Counted from the stretch's first letter, positions 50,691 through 58,561 are shown. The stretch is DNA of 64,000 nt from Streptomyces achromogenes (GCF_030816715.1 NZ_JAUSYH010000001.1:5146001-5210000), one strand, 5' to 3'. A program made the numbers and translations. Notes: generated by a model from the sequence alone, not told the origin.

Positions 50691-52796
50691 TCATCCGTCG
50701 GCGGAAGCGGAACCCTGGTCGCCCTGGTTCGTGAGGGCGCGGGCGACGCGGTCGCGGCCGACGACCATGCGGCCGTCGGACTTGTAGGGCTCCGCGCCGG
50801 CGTCCTCCAGGACGCGCTTGAGGTCGCCGGGCGTCCACCGGCCGTAGGCATCCGCGTTCAACGCCGTGAGCCGCTTGAGGACGTCGGCGGTCAGGACGCG
50901 GGAGGCGTCGCCGAGGACGGCCAGGATGTCGGCGAGCGGGTCGCGGTCCTCGCCGCGCTCGATGGCGTGCAGCGTGGTGACGCCGTCGCGCAGGGCCTTG
51001 GCCCGGTCGGTGATGGCCTTGGCCGCGTCGTCGTCGATGTAGTGCGTGCGCACCGTGATGGACGCCTGCCCGGCCGGAATCTTGATGCCGTCGGACGCGA
51101 CGACCAGCGTCCCCTTGTCCAAGCCGGGACGCAGCATGTTCGGCGCGGCTCCGCCGTCGACTGCCTTGTCCCCCAGCGCCATACGAGCCTGCTGCTCGGT
51201 GCCCAGCGCGAGGGAGGCGCGGGTGTGCGCGCCCTCGCGGACCAGCTTGGGAAGGTTCTGGTCGGTGGGGTCCTGCGTGCCCTGCCACATCAGGACGTTC
51301 ACCGCACGCCCCTGGTTGTGGATCTTGCGGACGGCCATGAAGTAGCGGGACGTGGCCTTGGAGCCGCCGTAGGGTCGCTTGTCCTCGTCCACGGCCGGGC
51401 ACATGAACGCGACCTGCGCCTCGTCGACCACCACGATCAGCGGCGGGAACACGGTGCCGGGCGGTGCCTGAATGCGGCGGTTCATCTCCTCCACCGCGCC
51501 CTCGACCATCTCCGTGACCTGCATGACGTGCTCATCCGTCGGCCCCTGGATCAGGGTCGCGGCGAGGCCGTCGAACATGGCCCAGTCGCCCACGCCTTTG
51601 AGGTCGCCCATGAGGAACTGCACCGACCGGTCCAGCGCCACCCACAGAGCGAGAGAGCGCAGGGCAACGGTCTTGCCCTGGTTGGACAGACCCGTGATGA
51701 GTAGGTGCCGCTGATACAGGCTCAGCGCGGCGGCGTCGCCGCGCAGGTCCTGTCCCCAGGGGGCGCGGCCTTTGGCGTAGTCGGCGGTCATGGTCTCGTC
51801 GGTGACCAGCGGGGACGGGCCGATCGGCTCGTCGAGCGCGCCGGAGTCGGCGACCCACAGCCGCACCGTGCGCGCGGCCTGGGGGATGGTGATGAACACC
51901 TCGTGCTCGTGCCGGGTCAGGTTCTCCGCGAGCTTGCGGCGACGGTTTTGCACTTCGTTCGTGGCCACCCCGGACGGCAGGGTGACGTCGACCTCGACGC
52001 CGCATCCGGCGATGCGGATGGGTCCGAGCATGGACGCGCCGGCGTCGCCCATCTCCTTGATGGCCTTGGCCAGGGCGGACACCCCGAGGTCGCGCAGTGC
52101 CTTGACCACGATGGACGGGGTGATCGGCTCGCCCTCGCCATTGCGGACGGTGGCGGGCATCGCCCATGCCGGGGCGGCCTGCTGCTTGCTGCCGACGGCC
52201 CACAGGGCGAGCAGGGCGAGGAACGGGCCTAGGGTCACGAGCGGGCCCCACACCACCTGAACGATCGTGATGAGCAGGTTGATGAACTGGATCACGGCCG
52301 CGATGGGGGTGATGACGTCGGTGACGTCGTGGTTCGCGATGGCCATGACGACGCCGAGGGCGACGAGTGCGCCTATGCCCATCCCGGTGCCCACGGCGAC
52401 GCCCTTGGCCGCGTCGAGCGGGGAGTGGAGCAGGTCCATGCGGCGGCGGTGGCGGGCGTCGCGGAAGCGCTGCGCGCGCTCCTCCCACTCCATGGCCGCG
52501 TCCATGTTCCCCGCGGCTTCCGCCGCCCGCATGAACCGCTCGTAGCGGGCCGCGGTCTTCCCGTCCCACGTGCGACGGGCCACGATCCGCGCCCCACCGG
52601 CGACGTAGAGGGTGTGGCGGACGGCGGCACGGCCGGCGGCGCGGGTGTGCTCGTGCGTGACGGCCGTCTTGACGGCGCGCCCGGAGCGTACCCACAGCGG
52701 GACCGGTGCTGGCGGTGCCGGGTCGGGCACCACGGTCAGCGTGGTCACGGCCGGGGGGTCGGTGTTCTTGTGCAGGTGAACGACGTTCTCGGACAT
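50691..52796 (-). CDS. tra: Conjugative DNA translocase, TraB/FtsK-SpoIIIE type
   Basis: 701 aa. N-terminal cytoplasmic part, then membrane segments (GVAVGTGMGIGALVALGVVM ~135-154; ITIVQVVWGPLVTLGPFLAL ~180-200). The motor has Walker A ITGLSNQGKTVALRSLA (~residues 367-383) and Walker B LIVVVDEAQ (~452-460). The C-terminus (VLKRLTALNADAYGRWTPGD ...LKRVLEDAGAEP) looks like the winged-helix gamma domain that reads clt repeats. One such protein suffices for double-stranded DNA transfer between hyphae in AICEs. Confidence 0.93.
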   Translation of the reverse strand: MSENVVHLHKNTDPPAVTTLTVVPDPAPPAPVPLWVRSGRAVKTAVTHEHTRAAGRAAVRHTLYVAGGARIVARRTWDGKTAARYERFMRAAEAAGNMDAAMEWEERAQRFRDARHRRRMDLLHSPLDAAKGVAVGTGMGIGALVALGVVMAIANHDVTDVITPIAAVIQFINLLITIVQVVWGPLVTLGPFLALLALWAVGSKQQAAPAWAMPATVRNGEGEPITPSIVVKALRDLGVSALAKAIKEMGDAGASMLGPIRIAGCGVEVDVTLPSGVATNEVQNRRRKLAENLTRHEHEVFITIPQAARTVRLWVADSGALDEPIGPSPLVTDETMTADYAKGRAPWGQDLRGDAAALSLYQRHLLITGLSNQGKTVALRSLALWVALDRSVQFLMGDLKGVGDWAMFDGLAATLIQGPTDEHVMQVTEMVEGAVEEMNRRIQAPPGTVFPPLIVVVDEAQVAFMCPAVDEDKRPYGGSKATSRYFMAVRKIHNQGRAVNVLMWQGTQDPTDQNLPKLVREGAHTRASLALGTEQQARMALGDKAVDGGAAPNMLRPGLDKGTLVVASDGIKIPAGQASITVRTHYIDDDAAKAITDRAKALRDGVTTLHAIERGEDRDPLADILAVLGDASRVLTADVLKRLTALNADAYGRWTPGDLKRVLEDAGAEPYKSDGRMVVGRDRVARALTNQGDQGSASADG

Positions 52797-52907
52797 GCGG
52801 AAGTCTCCTCAACACCCCACAGCGGGGCAGGAAGGGCGTGCGGGAAGGGGTGAGGGGCCGGGACGGCGGGCCGTCCCGGCGGGTGGTTCAGGCGGGGCGG
52901 GCGGGTG

Positions 52908-53225
52908 TCACCACCAGCCGGACGACTTCTTCGCGGCCTTGGCGGCGGCGGCCTCGCGCACGATGCGCGCCCGCTCCATGTGCAGCGCGGTCAGCTCAGC
53001 GGTCAGGCGGGTCTCGACCGAGCTGGAGAGGTTGTCCAGCCGGTTCTCCTGCCGGGAGGCGCTCTTGCCGCGCAGGACGCGGTAGGAACCACCGGCCAGC
53101 GCGCCGATCACGGCGCGCCGCTCGGCACTGGTCAGCGGCCACATCTCGCCCCGCCGGACCGCCTCCAGCTTTCGGGTCGTCTTGCTGATCTCGCGGTCGA
53201 TGCTGCGGGTGTCGGGCTTGCCCAT
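52908..53225 (-). CDS. AICE hypothetical protein, helical and basic
   Basis: 105 aa, charged, mostly helical. SIDREISKTTRKLEAVRRGE (~6-25) and LTAELTALHMERARIVREAA (~76-95) suggest coiled-coil ends. No membrane segment. ATG at 53225 preceded by GAGGAGT. It overlaps nothing; it starts 2 bp beyond the stop of the RRQRL-motif gene, so it is cotranscribed with the transfer group. Function unknown. Confidence 0.7.
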   Translation of the reverse strand: MGKPDTRSIDREISKTTRKLEAVRRGEMWPLTSAERRAVIGALAGGSYRVLRGKSASRQENRLDNLSSSVETRLTAELTALHMERARIVREAAAAKAAKKSSGWW

Positions 53226-53226
53226 G

Positions 53227-53574
53227 TCAGGCACTCCTCAAAGCGTCGGCGGGTTCGGGGTAGGCGCAGGGCACGCACATGCCGAGCGACGGCGGGATCA
53301 CGTATCCCGCGTCCGTGCGGCAGCGCGGGCAGGTGCGGCGGGCCGTGTTGGCCTTGGCCAGCGCCGCCCACTTCGCCGGCGTCATCGGCCGCACCGGTTT
53401 GGCGTGCTCGACGCGGTAGAGGTAGGCGACCAACGGGCCGCGGCGCCGGCGCGGCCGTTCCAGCTGAGCGGCGACGCCCTGACCGCCGGGCCGCAGGTCG
53501 CGGGCCCGGAGCTGGCGGCGGGTGGCGTAGCCGTCCGGGGCCAGGTGCCACCGGTAGACCGGCAGCGCGCCCAT
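53227..53574 (-). CDS. RRQRL-motif zinc-binding protein
   Basis: 115 aa. The signature YATRRQLRARDLRPGGQ (~residues 16-32) gives the family its name. Later there is a zinc-ribbon pair CPRCRTDAGYVI...MCVPCAYP (Cx2C, then Cx2C, ~residues 83-105). Common in Streptomyces AICEs and plasmids. Role unknown. ATG overlaps the stop of the DUF2637 gene (TGATG), which fixes the start. Confidence 0.85.
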   Translation of the reverse strand: MGALPVYRWHLAPDGYATRRQLRARDLRPGGQGVAAQLERPRRRRGPLVAYLYRVEHAKPVRPMTPAKWAALAKANTARRTCPRCRTDAGYVIPPSLGMCVPCAYPEPADALRSA

Positions 53575-54446
53575 CAGGCGACGCGCTTCCATGCCGCCCG
53601 CAGCCGCACCTCGGACGCGGAGTGGCCGGCCGCCCGGAAGCGCACGGCCATCTCGCGATACGACAGGGCCGGGGTCTGGCTGTGGCGGATCGTGTCGACC
53701 AGGGCGTCAAGCTCAGCGTCCGTGAGCGCGGGAGCGGACTCCAACGCCAGCGTCGCCAGCGGCTCGACCGGACCCCAGACCGGCAGTTCCCAGCGGGGTG
53801 TGACGCCGGGCGTGACGCCGGGCGTGACGGTGCTCGTCACGCAGGTCAGGGCCCGTCCGGTGGCCTCGCCCTGCCGTGCCGTCTCCAGCGTCGACCACGC
53901 CCCCGCGAGGGTGGCAGCGGTCTTCGCCTGCACCCTCGCGACGCGCGCGCCGGCCGCCGTCACGGCCGTCAGCCGTGTCTCCTCGGTGGACGCGTCGGCC
54001 CTCAGCCGGGCCCGCGCCACGGCCGCCTCATCCCGCGCTTCCTGCTGAATGCCCCGGATGGCACCGAGCGCGGCCGGGGTGAGCGCGGTGCGCTCCCACA
54101 TGCCGTGAACCAGCCACAAGGCCTTGGCCGCGACGGGAAGCCAGGCGACGGCCAGCCAGGCCCCGGTGGACTGTTCGGCGGTGAGGGCGTGGGCGACCAG
54201 GACGCCTGTGGCGAGCAGGCCGAAGCACCAGCCGACCGCCGTCACCGCGTGACTGTGGTCGCCCTGCGCCGCGAGACGGCGTTCGTAGGCGAGGGTGGCC
54301 AGCCATCCCCCGTCGATGCCCAGACCGACGACCAGAGCGACCGGCCACGGCATCGCCGTGCCCAGCCACATCACCACCACGGCGAGGGTGAGGACCATAG
54401 ACACGGCCGTCATCGCGACGGCCGGCCGTGCGGTCTTGGCGTTCAC
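53574..54446 (-). CDS. DUF2637-type membrane protein (spread/SpdB-like)
   Basis: 290 aa. Four N-terminal hydrophobic segments (VAMTAVSMVLTLAVVVMWLG, VALVVGLGIDGGWLATLAYE, VGWCFGLLATGVLVAHALTA and GAWLAVAWLPVAAKALWLVH) form the DUF2637 part. A helical segment follows, then a VTPGVTPGVTP tandem and a C-terminal ~60 residues resembling a HTH (ALSYREMAVRFRAAGHSASE). Proteins of this sort help plasmid spread inside the recipient mycelium (family inference). GTG at 54446 overlaps the preceding gene stop. Confidence 0.8.
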   Translation of the reverse strand: MNAKTARPAVAMTAVSMVLTLAVVVMWLGTAMPWPVALVVGLGIDGGWLATLAYERRLAAQGDHSHAVTAVGWCFGLLATGVLVAHALTAEQSTGAWLAVAWLPVAAKALWLVHGMWERTALTPAALGAIRGIQQEARDEAAVARARLRADASTEETRLTAVTAAGARVARVQAKTAATLAGAWSTLETARQGEATGRALTCVTSTVTPGVTPGVTPRWELPVWGPVEPLATLALESAPALTDAELDALVDTIRHSQTPALSYREMAVRFRAAGHSASEVRLRAAWKRVA

Positions 54447-54892
54447 GCCGCACCCCCGGTCGTGAGCAGGGCGGCGAGGAGCAGCAGCGCGCCGCCTGCA
54501 CAGGTCAGGTCGACCGCGCGGCGCAGGCACGTGAACTTCGCGACCGCCAGACGAGACAGCCCGGCCACGTCGGCGGCGAGGTCCCGGCCGCTCATGCTGG
54601 TCGTGATCTCCTCGGCGGTGAGGGTGGCCCACAGCGGGAAGCCGTGCCGGCCGTTCAGGTTCGGACGCACCGACCGCAGCAGCAGCCCGGCCGCACCGAC
54701 CAGCACCGCCATCCCCAGACCGCCCACCACACAAGCGGCCACGTTCAGCGGCAGGCCCCGGGTGACCGTCCACGTCCCGGCCAGGACCGCGCCGACGAAC
54801 GCCAGCAACAGCCCGGTCTTGCTGTCCGTCCGCGTGATCTCCGCCTTCACCTCGGCGAGTGCGACCGTCAGGCTCTCAGTCGAGGTGTTCAT
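54443..54892 (-). CDS. PycTM/DUF5706-like membrane protein (Pycsar effector family)
   Basis: 149 aa. The diagnostic N-terminal block AEVKAEITRTDSKTGLLLAF (~residues 13-32) leads into a hydrophobic helix, then a second (AACVVGGLGMAVLVGAAGLL) and, after a soluble middle, SRLAVAKFTCLRRAVDLTCA with a last helix LLLLAALL. This is the plan of DUF5706, the membrane effector of Pycsar anti-phage systems. No pyrimidine cyclase gene adjoins it; the neighbours are spread-like and DUF6284 genes. The family match is from memory and should be checked. Either defence cargo or a mating-linked relative. Confidence 0.75.
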   Translation of the reverse strand: MNTSTESLTVALAEVKAEITRTDSKTGLLLAFVGAVLAGTWTVTRGLPLNVAACVVGGLGMAVLVGAAGLLLRSVRPNLNGRHGFPLWATLTAEEITTSMSGRDLAADVAGLSRLAVAKFTCLRRAVDLTCAGGALLLLAALLTTGGAA

Positions 54893-55158
54893 GCCGCACC
54901 GCCCGACAGCACCACGCCGGCCGTGCGGTTGACCAGGTCCCGCCGCGCCGCCAGCACCCGGCTACGGGCGCGGCGGATGCGGCGGGCGTCGACCTCGTTC
55001 GCGGGACGGTCGAGGGTCATGATCTGGGCGTCGAGCAGGTCGACCTCCGCCAGGATCAGCGGGGACTCCAGCTCGATCGCGTCCAGCTCCGCGAGCGTCG
55101 GCTCACGGTCGAAGACGTTGGTGGTAACAACCACCTGAGCAGCACCGATGTGCTTCAT
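54889..55158 (-). CDS. DUF6284-type small protein
   Basis: 89 aa, acidic to basic along its length. It has TLAELDAIELESPLILAEVD (~21-40), then LLDAQIMTLDRPANEVDARR, and a basic end RRIRRARSRVLAARRDLVNR. Seen in many Streptomyces conjugative elements. Function unknown. First gene of the minus-strand transfer group, coupled to the next by an ATGA overlap; its promoter should lie in 55159-55629. Confidence 0.8.
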   Translation of the reverse strand: MKHIGAAQVVVTTNVFDREPTLAELDAIELESPLILAEVDLLDAQIMTLDRPANEVDARRIRRARSRVLAARRDLVNRTAGVVLSGGAA

Positions 55159-55195
55159 GGGTCTTGGTTCCTCTCACACAGGAACGGCCCGAACA

Positions 55196-55354
55196 GCGGC
55201 CCCGGTGTTCGAGCACCGGGGCCGCGCGCCGTTGAAGTCGGTAGATCCGGCTCCCCTCAGCGCTGCACGTACGAGACGTGCAGCGGAGGCAACCGGCCAC
55301 AGCGAAGCGCTGCGGAGGCTGGTCATGCAGTCGCGTGCGGGCGAGCCCGCACGC
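55196..55354. repeat. Cluster of four perfect hairpins
   Basis: Stem 1 has 12 bp: GCGGCCCCGGTG / CACCGGGGCCGC (55196-55225, loop 6). Stem 2 has 10 bp: CGCTGCACGT / ACGTGCAGCG (55261-55285, loop 5). Stem 3 has 5 bp: CAGCG / CGCTG (55300-55312). Stem 4 has 10 bp: GCGTGCGGGC / GCCCGCACGC (55333-55354, loop 2). No T-tracts, so they are not simple terminators. Confidence 0.85.
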
Positions 55355-55554
55355 ATCCGTCCTCTTGTTGGCAGGGGAGGGACGGCCTCCCAGGCACGCT
55401 GTTGAGTTCTCAAGCTGCTGTCGCTTCCTTCGAGCCCGTTTCACGGAGCCCTCCGGGCGTTGGCGCACCCCTCGGTTCACATCCGCTTTGCACACAGATC
55501 TGCCGAGGTTCAGCGACCGCCGTTCCCCGAAGTGACCGGCGGGCACATCCCTAA

Positions 55555-55608
55555 GGTTCCCTAGGGTTCCCTGCGGTGTCAAGCGGTAGGCTAGGGAACC
55601 TCAGGGAA
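55555..55608. promoter_or_regulatory. Candidate GntR operator and promoter
   Basis: GGTTCCCT occurs at 55555-55562 and 55565-55572 (10 bp apart), and in inverted form AGGGAACC at 55593-55600 and AGGGAA at 55603-55608 (again 10 bp apart). A -10-like TAGGCT lies at 55587-55592. The set ends 21 bp before the GntR start codon, ideal for autoregulation. Confidence 0.6.
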
Positions 55609-55629
55609 GTGACGACAGGGAGTAGGGAC

Positions 55630-56388
55630 ATGGCAGGCCAGGCCGACAATCGGGCCCCATACGCGAAGATTGCCGCCCACTACACAGAGCTGATTACGTC
55701 CGGTCAGCTACAGCCGGGGTCACTCTTGCCGAGCATCAAGAACCTCGCGGAAGAGTGGAAGGTGAGCACCGCGACGGCGGAAAAGGCCCTGCGTAAGCTG
55801 CGCAACGAGGGTCTCGTCCGAGGGATTCACGGCATCGGGACGGAGGTTCTGGACCAGCCGGCTCCGATGTCCTCGCGGGCGCAGCGCCAGGACCGAGGTC
55901 GCCGCACCGGGTCCAGTTGGGGGGCAGGCGAACGGTCCGACTCGCATCAAGCCGGTGTGGTGCCCGCGCCCGCCGAAGTGGCCCAGGCGCTGGACCTCAA
56001 GCCCGGCTCCGATGTGATCCGCCGAAGCCGGGTCTACCGAGACCGGCACGGCATCGTGGCCCACAGCACGTCATGGATTCCCGCCCGGTACGGGAAGCTG
56101 ATCCCCCAACTGGCAGCGAGCGAGCGCCTGACAGGAGGAACGTCGCTTCAGCTCATTGCCCAGGCGACAGGCCACCCGATCAGTCACCGCATCGACAGCG
56201 CCTCTGCTCGCGTGATCACCCCTGAGTACGCACGGCTGTTGGAGCTGGATCCCGAAGACTCGCTGGCGGAACCGGTAGTCGTGATGACGGCAAGGTTCGT
56301 CGACAGTGAGGGCAACGTCGTCGAATACGGCGTGGACCTTGGGGGCCCTGGCCGTACATGGCGCACAGAATCGGAGGTGTCTCCTTGA
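55630..56388 (+). CDS. GntR-family regulator with UTRA-like domain (AICE control)
   Basis: 252 aa. Winged helix: NRAPYAKIAAHYTELITSGQ (~6-25), SIKNLAEEWKVSTATAEKAL and LRNEGLVRGIHGIG. C-terminal UTRA-like part: SRVYRDRHGIVAHSTSWIPA and a terminal VEYGVDLGGPGRTW. In position and type it corresponds to KorSA/TraR-like repressors that silence transfer genes in other AICEs (family inference). ATG at 55630 after ACAGGGAGTAGGG. Overlaps the next gene by TTGA. Confidence 0.88.
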   Translation: MAGQADNRAPYAKIAAHYTELITSGQLQPGSLLPSIKNLAEEWKVSTATAEKALRKLRNEGLVRGIHGIGTEVLDQPAPMSSRAQRQDRGRRTGSSWGAGERSDSHQAGVVPAPAEVAQALDLKPGSDVIRRSRVYRDRHGIVAHSTSWIPARYGKLIPQLAASERLTGGTSLQLIAQATGHPISHRIDSASARVITPEYARLLELDPEDSLAEPVVVMTARFVDSEGNVVEYGVDLGGPGRTWRTESEVSP

Positions 56389-57062
56389 CGGCCGTTGATG
56401 AAACGCGCGCGCCTGCGCTTGAAGCCGGCCCGCGGGCGTCCCATGCGGTCTGTAGAGCTGGCACAATCACGCTCGAAGCCGAAGCGGAGATGGCCGCCAT
56501 CTCCCAGACGATGGCGGGACCGATGTCACTGCGCCCACCGTTCTGCGTCCTGATGGCCGGGCTCCCCGGCTCTGGCAAGACCACGCTGTCACGTGCCCTC
56601 ACAGATCGTGGGTTCGTGCGGATGTGCCCGGACGAAGAGATGTATCGCCGGCACGGCGTATATGGAGTGGACTTCCCCCGAGGCACCTTCCCAACCCTTG
56701 AGCGGCCGGTCCTCGATGACGTGGCGGATGAACTAAGGGAGCAACTCAAGGCTGGTCATGATGTTGTGGTCGATCACGGCTTTTGGACGCCCGAGGATCG
56801 GGCTAGGTGGCGAGCAATCGCCACCGACGTCGGAGCCACCCCCGTGCTCGTATATCTCGAAGCAAGCCACGAAGAGCTTTGGGCGCGGATCAGCAAGCGC
56901 AACATATTTCACGCCGACGATCCCAACTCGATTTACTTCTCTGAGAACGACCTACAGCGGTATCGCGCTCGATTCATCCCCCCTCAGTCAGAGGAGCGCC
57001 ACCTGTTGTACGAGGGAAGCCCTGCGGGTGTGTTCGCTTTCTTGGACTCCGCTCGCTCCTAG
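56385..57062 (+). CDS. P-loop kinase/AAA-type ATPase (zeta-toxin-like fold)
   Basis: About 225 aa. The P-loop is VLMAGLPGSGKTTLSRAL, ~46 residues from the proposed start. Downstream are MCPDEEMYRRHG (base position typical of small-molecule kinases), DVVVDHGFWTPEDRARWRAI (likely Walker B region) and ELWARISKRN with an Arg lid. It resembles AAA_33/zeta-toxin-like kinases; an antitoxin is not seen, so a toxin call is not made. The start is uncertain: TTG at 56385 overlaps the GntR stop and follows GGAGG; an ATG at 56358 lies inside GntR; an ATG at 56490 is also possible. Confidence 0.75.
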   Translation: MTAVDETRAPALEAGPRASHAVCRAGTITLEAEAEMAAISQTMAGPMSLRPPFCVLMAGLPGSGKTTLSRALTDRGFVRMCPDEEMYRRHGVYGVDFPRGTFPTLERPVLDDVADELREQLKAGHDVVVDHGFWTPEDRARWRAIATDVGATPVLVYLEASHEELWARISKRNIFHADDPNSIYFSENDLQRYRARFIPPQSEERHLLYEGSPAGVFAFLDSARS

Positions 57063-57491
57063 CGATCACTCAGCTCGACCGAAAAGTTTTTTTGATCGCC
57101 CAACACGAAGCCTCAGAAGGTGGAAAGACTTGAAGAGAGAAATCATACACAATACCGTGCCTGGAGTAGAAAATGCGGCTGGGCCAGGCTGCATCTGCCC
57201 TAAAGCGCCCTGTGGTGGATCAATTAACGACGATGAAATCACTCCGACATGCCCATATCATTGCCTTGATCCGGTACGAGCGATGCATTTTGCCAGTAAT
57301 TGCCCCGGCCTGCCAGTTCGAGACATCTGAGAGGCTGATTTCTCCTCGAACGTAAAGGCCCAGAGCTCCTCAACCGTGACCGGATTCCGCACAGTGAATG
57401 GCTGAAACCACCTCGAAGCGAGCGGGTCGGCTGTGTAATGATCCAGTGGTTAAGCACAGGAACCACGATGCATTGATTCTTGGGGGCTTCA
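57063..57491. other. Lower-GC spacer in the AICE cargo region
   Basis: 429 bp without a supportable gene. Base composition is clearly less GC-rich than the rest of the window (for example AAAAGTTTTTTTGATC near 57081). A possible 60-codon frame at 57173-57355 lacks a ribosome site or recognisable features. Confidence 0.5.
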
Positions 57492-57800
57492 GTGAAGAAG
57501 CAGGCAAAAGCGAGGCTTGTCGGGTTTTCAGTCGGATTGTCCGCATTTGCGGCAGCTATCCTGGCTGCGACTCCTGCGGCGGCGACCACCCTTCACCCCG
57601 TGGGGTGGTACATAAATAAATCCGCGTCTTACTGTGGTTCGTTGCCGACCCGAACGGCTGTGCAGCAGATGCAGAAGCTGCAATGCGATTCCGCGTACCT
57701 GCACAGTGTGGCGGAGATGACCAGTCTCCGGACAAGTCGCCTGTATACTGAAACGGAGCTTATGCGCATGGCGGGAAGCAAGTACTGGCCCGGTGTCTGA
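57492..57800 (+). CDS. Small secreted protein of unknown function
   Basis: 102 aa with a clear Sec signal peptide: basic start VKKQAKARLVG, hydrophobic core FSVGLSAFAAAILAA and cleavage near TPAAATT (residues ~27-33). The mature ~70 residues hold two Cys (SYCGSL and KLQCDS), which could form one disulfide, and no known domain. GTG at 57492 with GGGGG upstream; a TTG four codons earlier is possible. Moderate GC and position next to attR suggest recently acquired cargo. Confidence 0.65.
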   Translation: MKKQAKARLVGFSVGLSAFAAAILAATPAAATTLHPVGWYINKSASYCGSLPTRTAVQQMQKLQCDSAYLHSVAEMTSLRTSRLYTETELMRMAGSKYWPGV

Positions 57801-58124
57801 GGTCCGTCGTGCCCAGTGAAATCACTGAGACGGCATTTCACATTTTGGCGATAGGGGAGTCGTCAGTGCAGGCCTATTGCTAGGCGGTCAAGGCGAAACC
57901 GGCACTATGTGCAATTTCTGACCAACTCTCCGCGATGCTCGGCACCGTCCTAATCGAGACGATCTGGGGATTGATGTGGAGTAGGTTAGCCGCTTTCCCT
58001 GGCGACACTAGTTGAAGGGCGTGGCAAACCCACGGCGGTAGGGCCTGACCGTCTTCCCCCAGGTGTTCCCCGGTATCGCAGCACATGGAGGGAACCGCAG
58101 GTCGCGGGGTGTGAACTGGGCCCG
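57801..58124. other. Spacer before attR
   Basis: 324 bp with no firm gene. A minus-strand frame of 68 codons (57880-58086) beginning MCCDTGEHLGEDGQ is possible but has no homologue I recognise and no good ribosome site. The last 60 bp before attR form the other attP arm. Confidence 0.4.
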
Positions 58125-58181
58125 CTGTAAATCTGCCGGCTCAGCCTTCCCAGGTTCGAATCCTGGCGCCGCCACGCTGAG
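58125..58181 (+). repeat. attR, 57-bp direct repeat
   Basis: Exact copy of 43986-44042. It lacks the 5' half of the tRNA, so it is the remnant left on the far side of the integrated element. Confidence 0.96.
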
Positions 58182-58187
58182 AGAGGT

Positions 58188-58225
58188 AACCCCTCCGAAC
58201 TGCGGAAACGCAGAGCGGAGGGGTT
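58188..58225 (+). terminator. Original chromosomal tRNA-Tyr terminator
   Basis: AACCCCTCCG (58188-58197) pairs with CGGAGGGGTT (58216-58225), and inside it CTGCG-GAAA-CGCAG adds a tetraloop stem. TTTCTTC follows. It lies just past attR and so was the tRNA-Tyr terminator before insertion. Confidence 0.88.
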
Positions 58226-58264
58226 TCTTCGTGTCCGGGGGCCGATCCCGGCTCCGCAAAGGCT

Positions 58265-58561
58265 TCAGCCGTTTTCCGGCGCCCCGTCCTCCCCCTGGGG
58301 GGTCTTCGCCGCCCTCTTCACCTCCACCTCGACGTCGGTGCGGGGCTTCTGCTCGCCCTTGGCGTACTCCGTCACGGAGGTCTGGGCGTCGCGGGCGAGG
58401 TCGCGCCAGGCGCGCCAGGCCGTCTCGTAGGTGTCCGTCTGGGTCTCCGACCAAGGAGCGGTCGTCGGCGCGCCGTACGCGTCCCGCAACTGCTCGACCC
58501 TCGCGTGCGCCTCGTCGGCCGCACGCTGCTTCTCCACGAGTTCCTGGAAGGTATGTGCCAC
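58265..58561 (-). CDS. Conserved hypothetical protein, helical
   Basis: 98 aa from the GTG at 58561: AHTFQELVEKQRAADEAHAR, then EQLRDAYGAPTTAPWSETQT and WRAWRDLARDAQTSVTEYAK, with a charged C-terminal tail. All-alpha, no membrane segment, no known domain. A longer reading to 58642 adds unsupported residues. First chromosomal gene after the element. Confidence 0.65.
   Translation of the reverse strand: MAHTFQELVEKQRAADEAHARVEQLRDAYGAPTTAPWSETQTDTYETAWRAWRDLARDAQTSVTEYAKGEQKPRTDVEVEVKRAAKTPQGEDGAPENG

Larger units (their letters stand above)
55159..55629. other. Divergent control region of the AICE
   Basis: 471 bp between the transfer group and the GntR gene with no gene. It contains four strong hairpins (55196-55354) and, near the GntR start, repeated GGTTCCCT/AGGGAACC elements. 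Confidence 0.6.
43986..58181. mobile_element. SLP1-type actinomycete integrative and conjugative element (AICE)
   Basis: About 14.2 kb between 57-bp att repeats in tRNA-Tyr. Modules in order: integrase and Xis next to attL; iteron region; prim-pol plus helicase replication genes; cytosine methyltransferase; TraB/FtsK translocase with spread-like membrane proteins; GntR regulator; cargo beside attR. tRNA-Tyr integration and prim-pol replication are, as I recall, the features of SLP1 of S. coelicolor. Apart from one frameshifted small gene it looks complete and potentially mobile. As in other AICEs, DNA moves as double-stranded molecules by a single translocase, so no relaxase or T4SS is expected. 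Confidence 0.93.

Noticed and set aside
56385..57062. Calling the P-loop kinase a zeta toxin
   Set aside because: No epsilon-type antitoxin gene is adjacent and the diagnostic UDP-sugar site cannot be recognised by eye.
57173..57355. 60-codon plus-strand frame in the AICE cargo region
   Set aside because: No ribosome site, no signal or domain, and composition no better than neighbouring frames.
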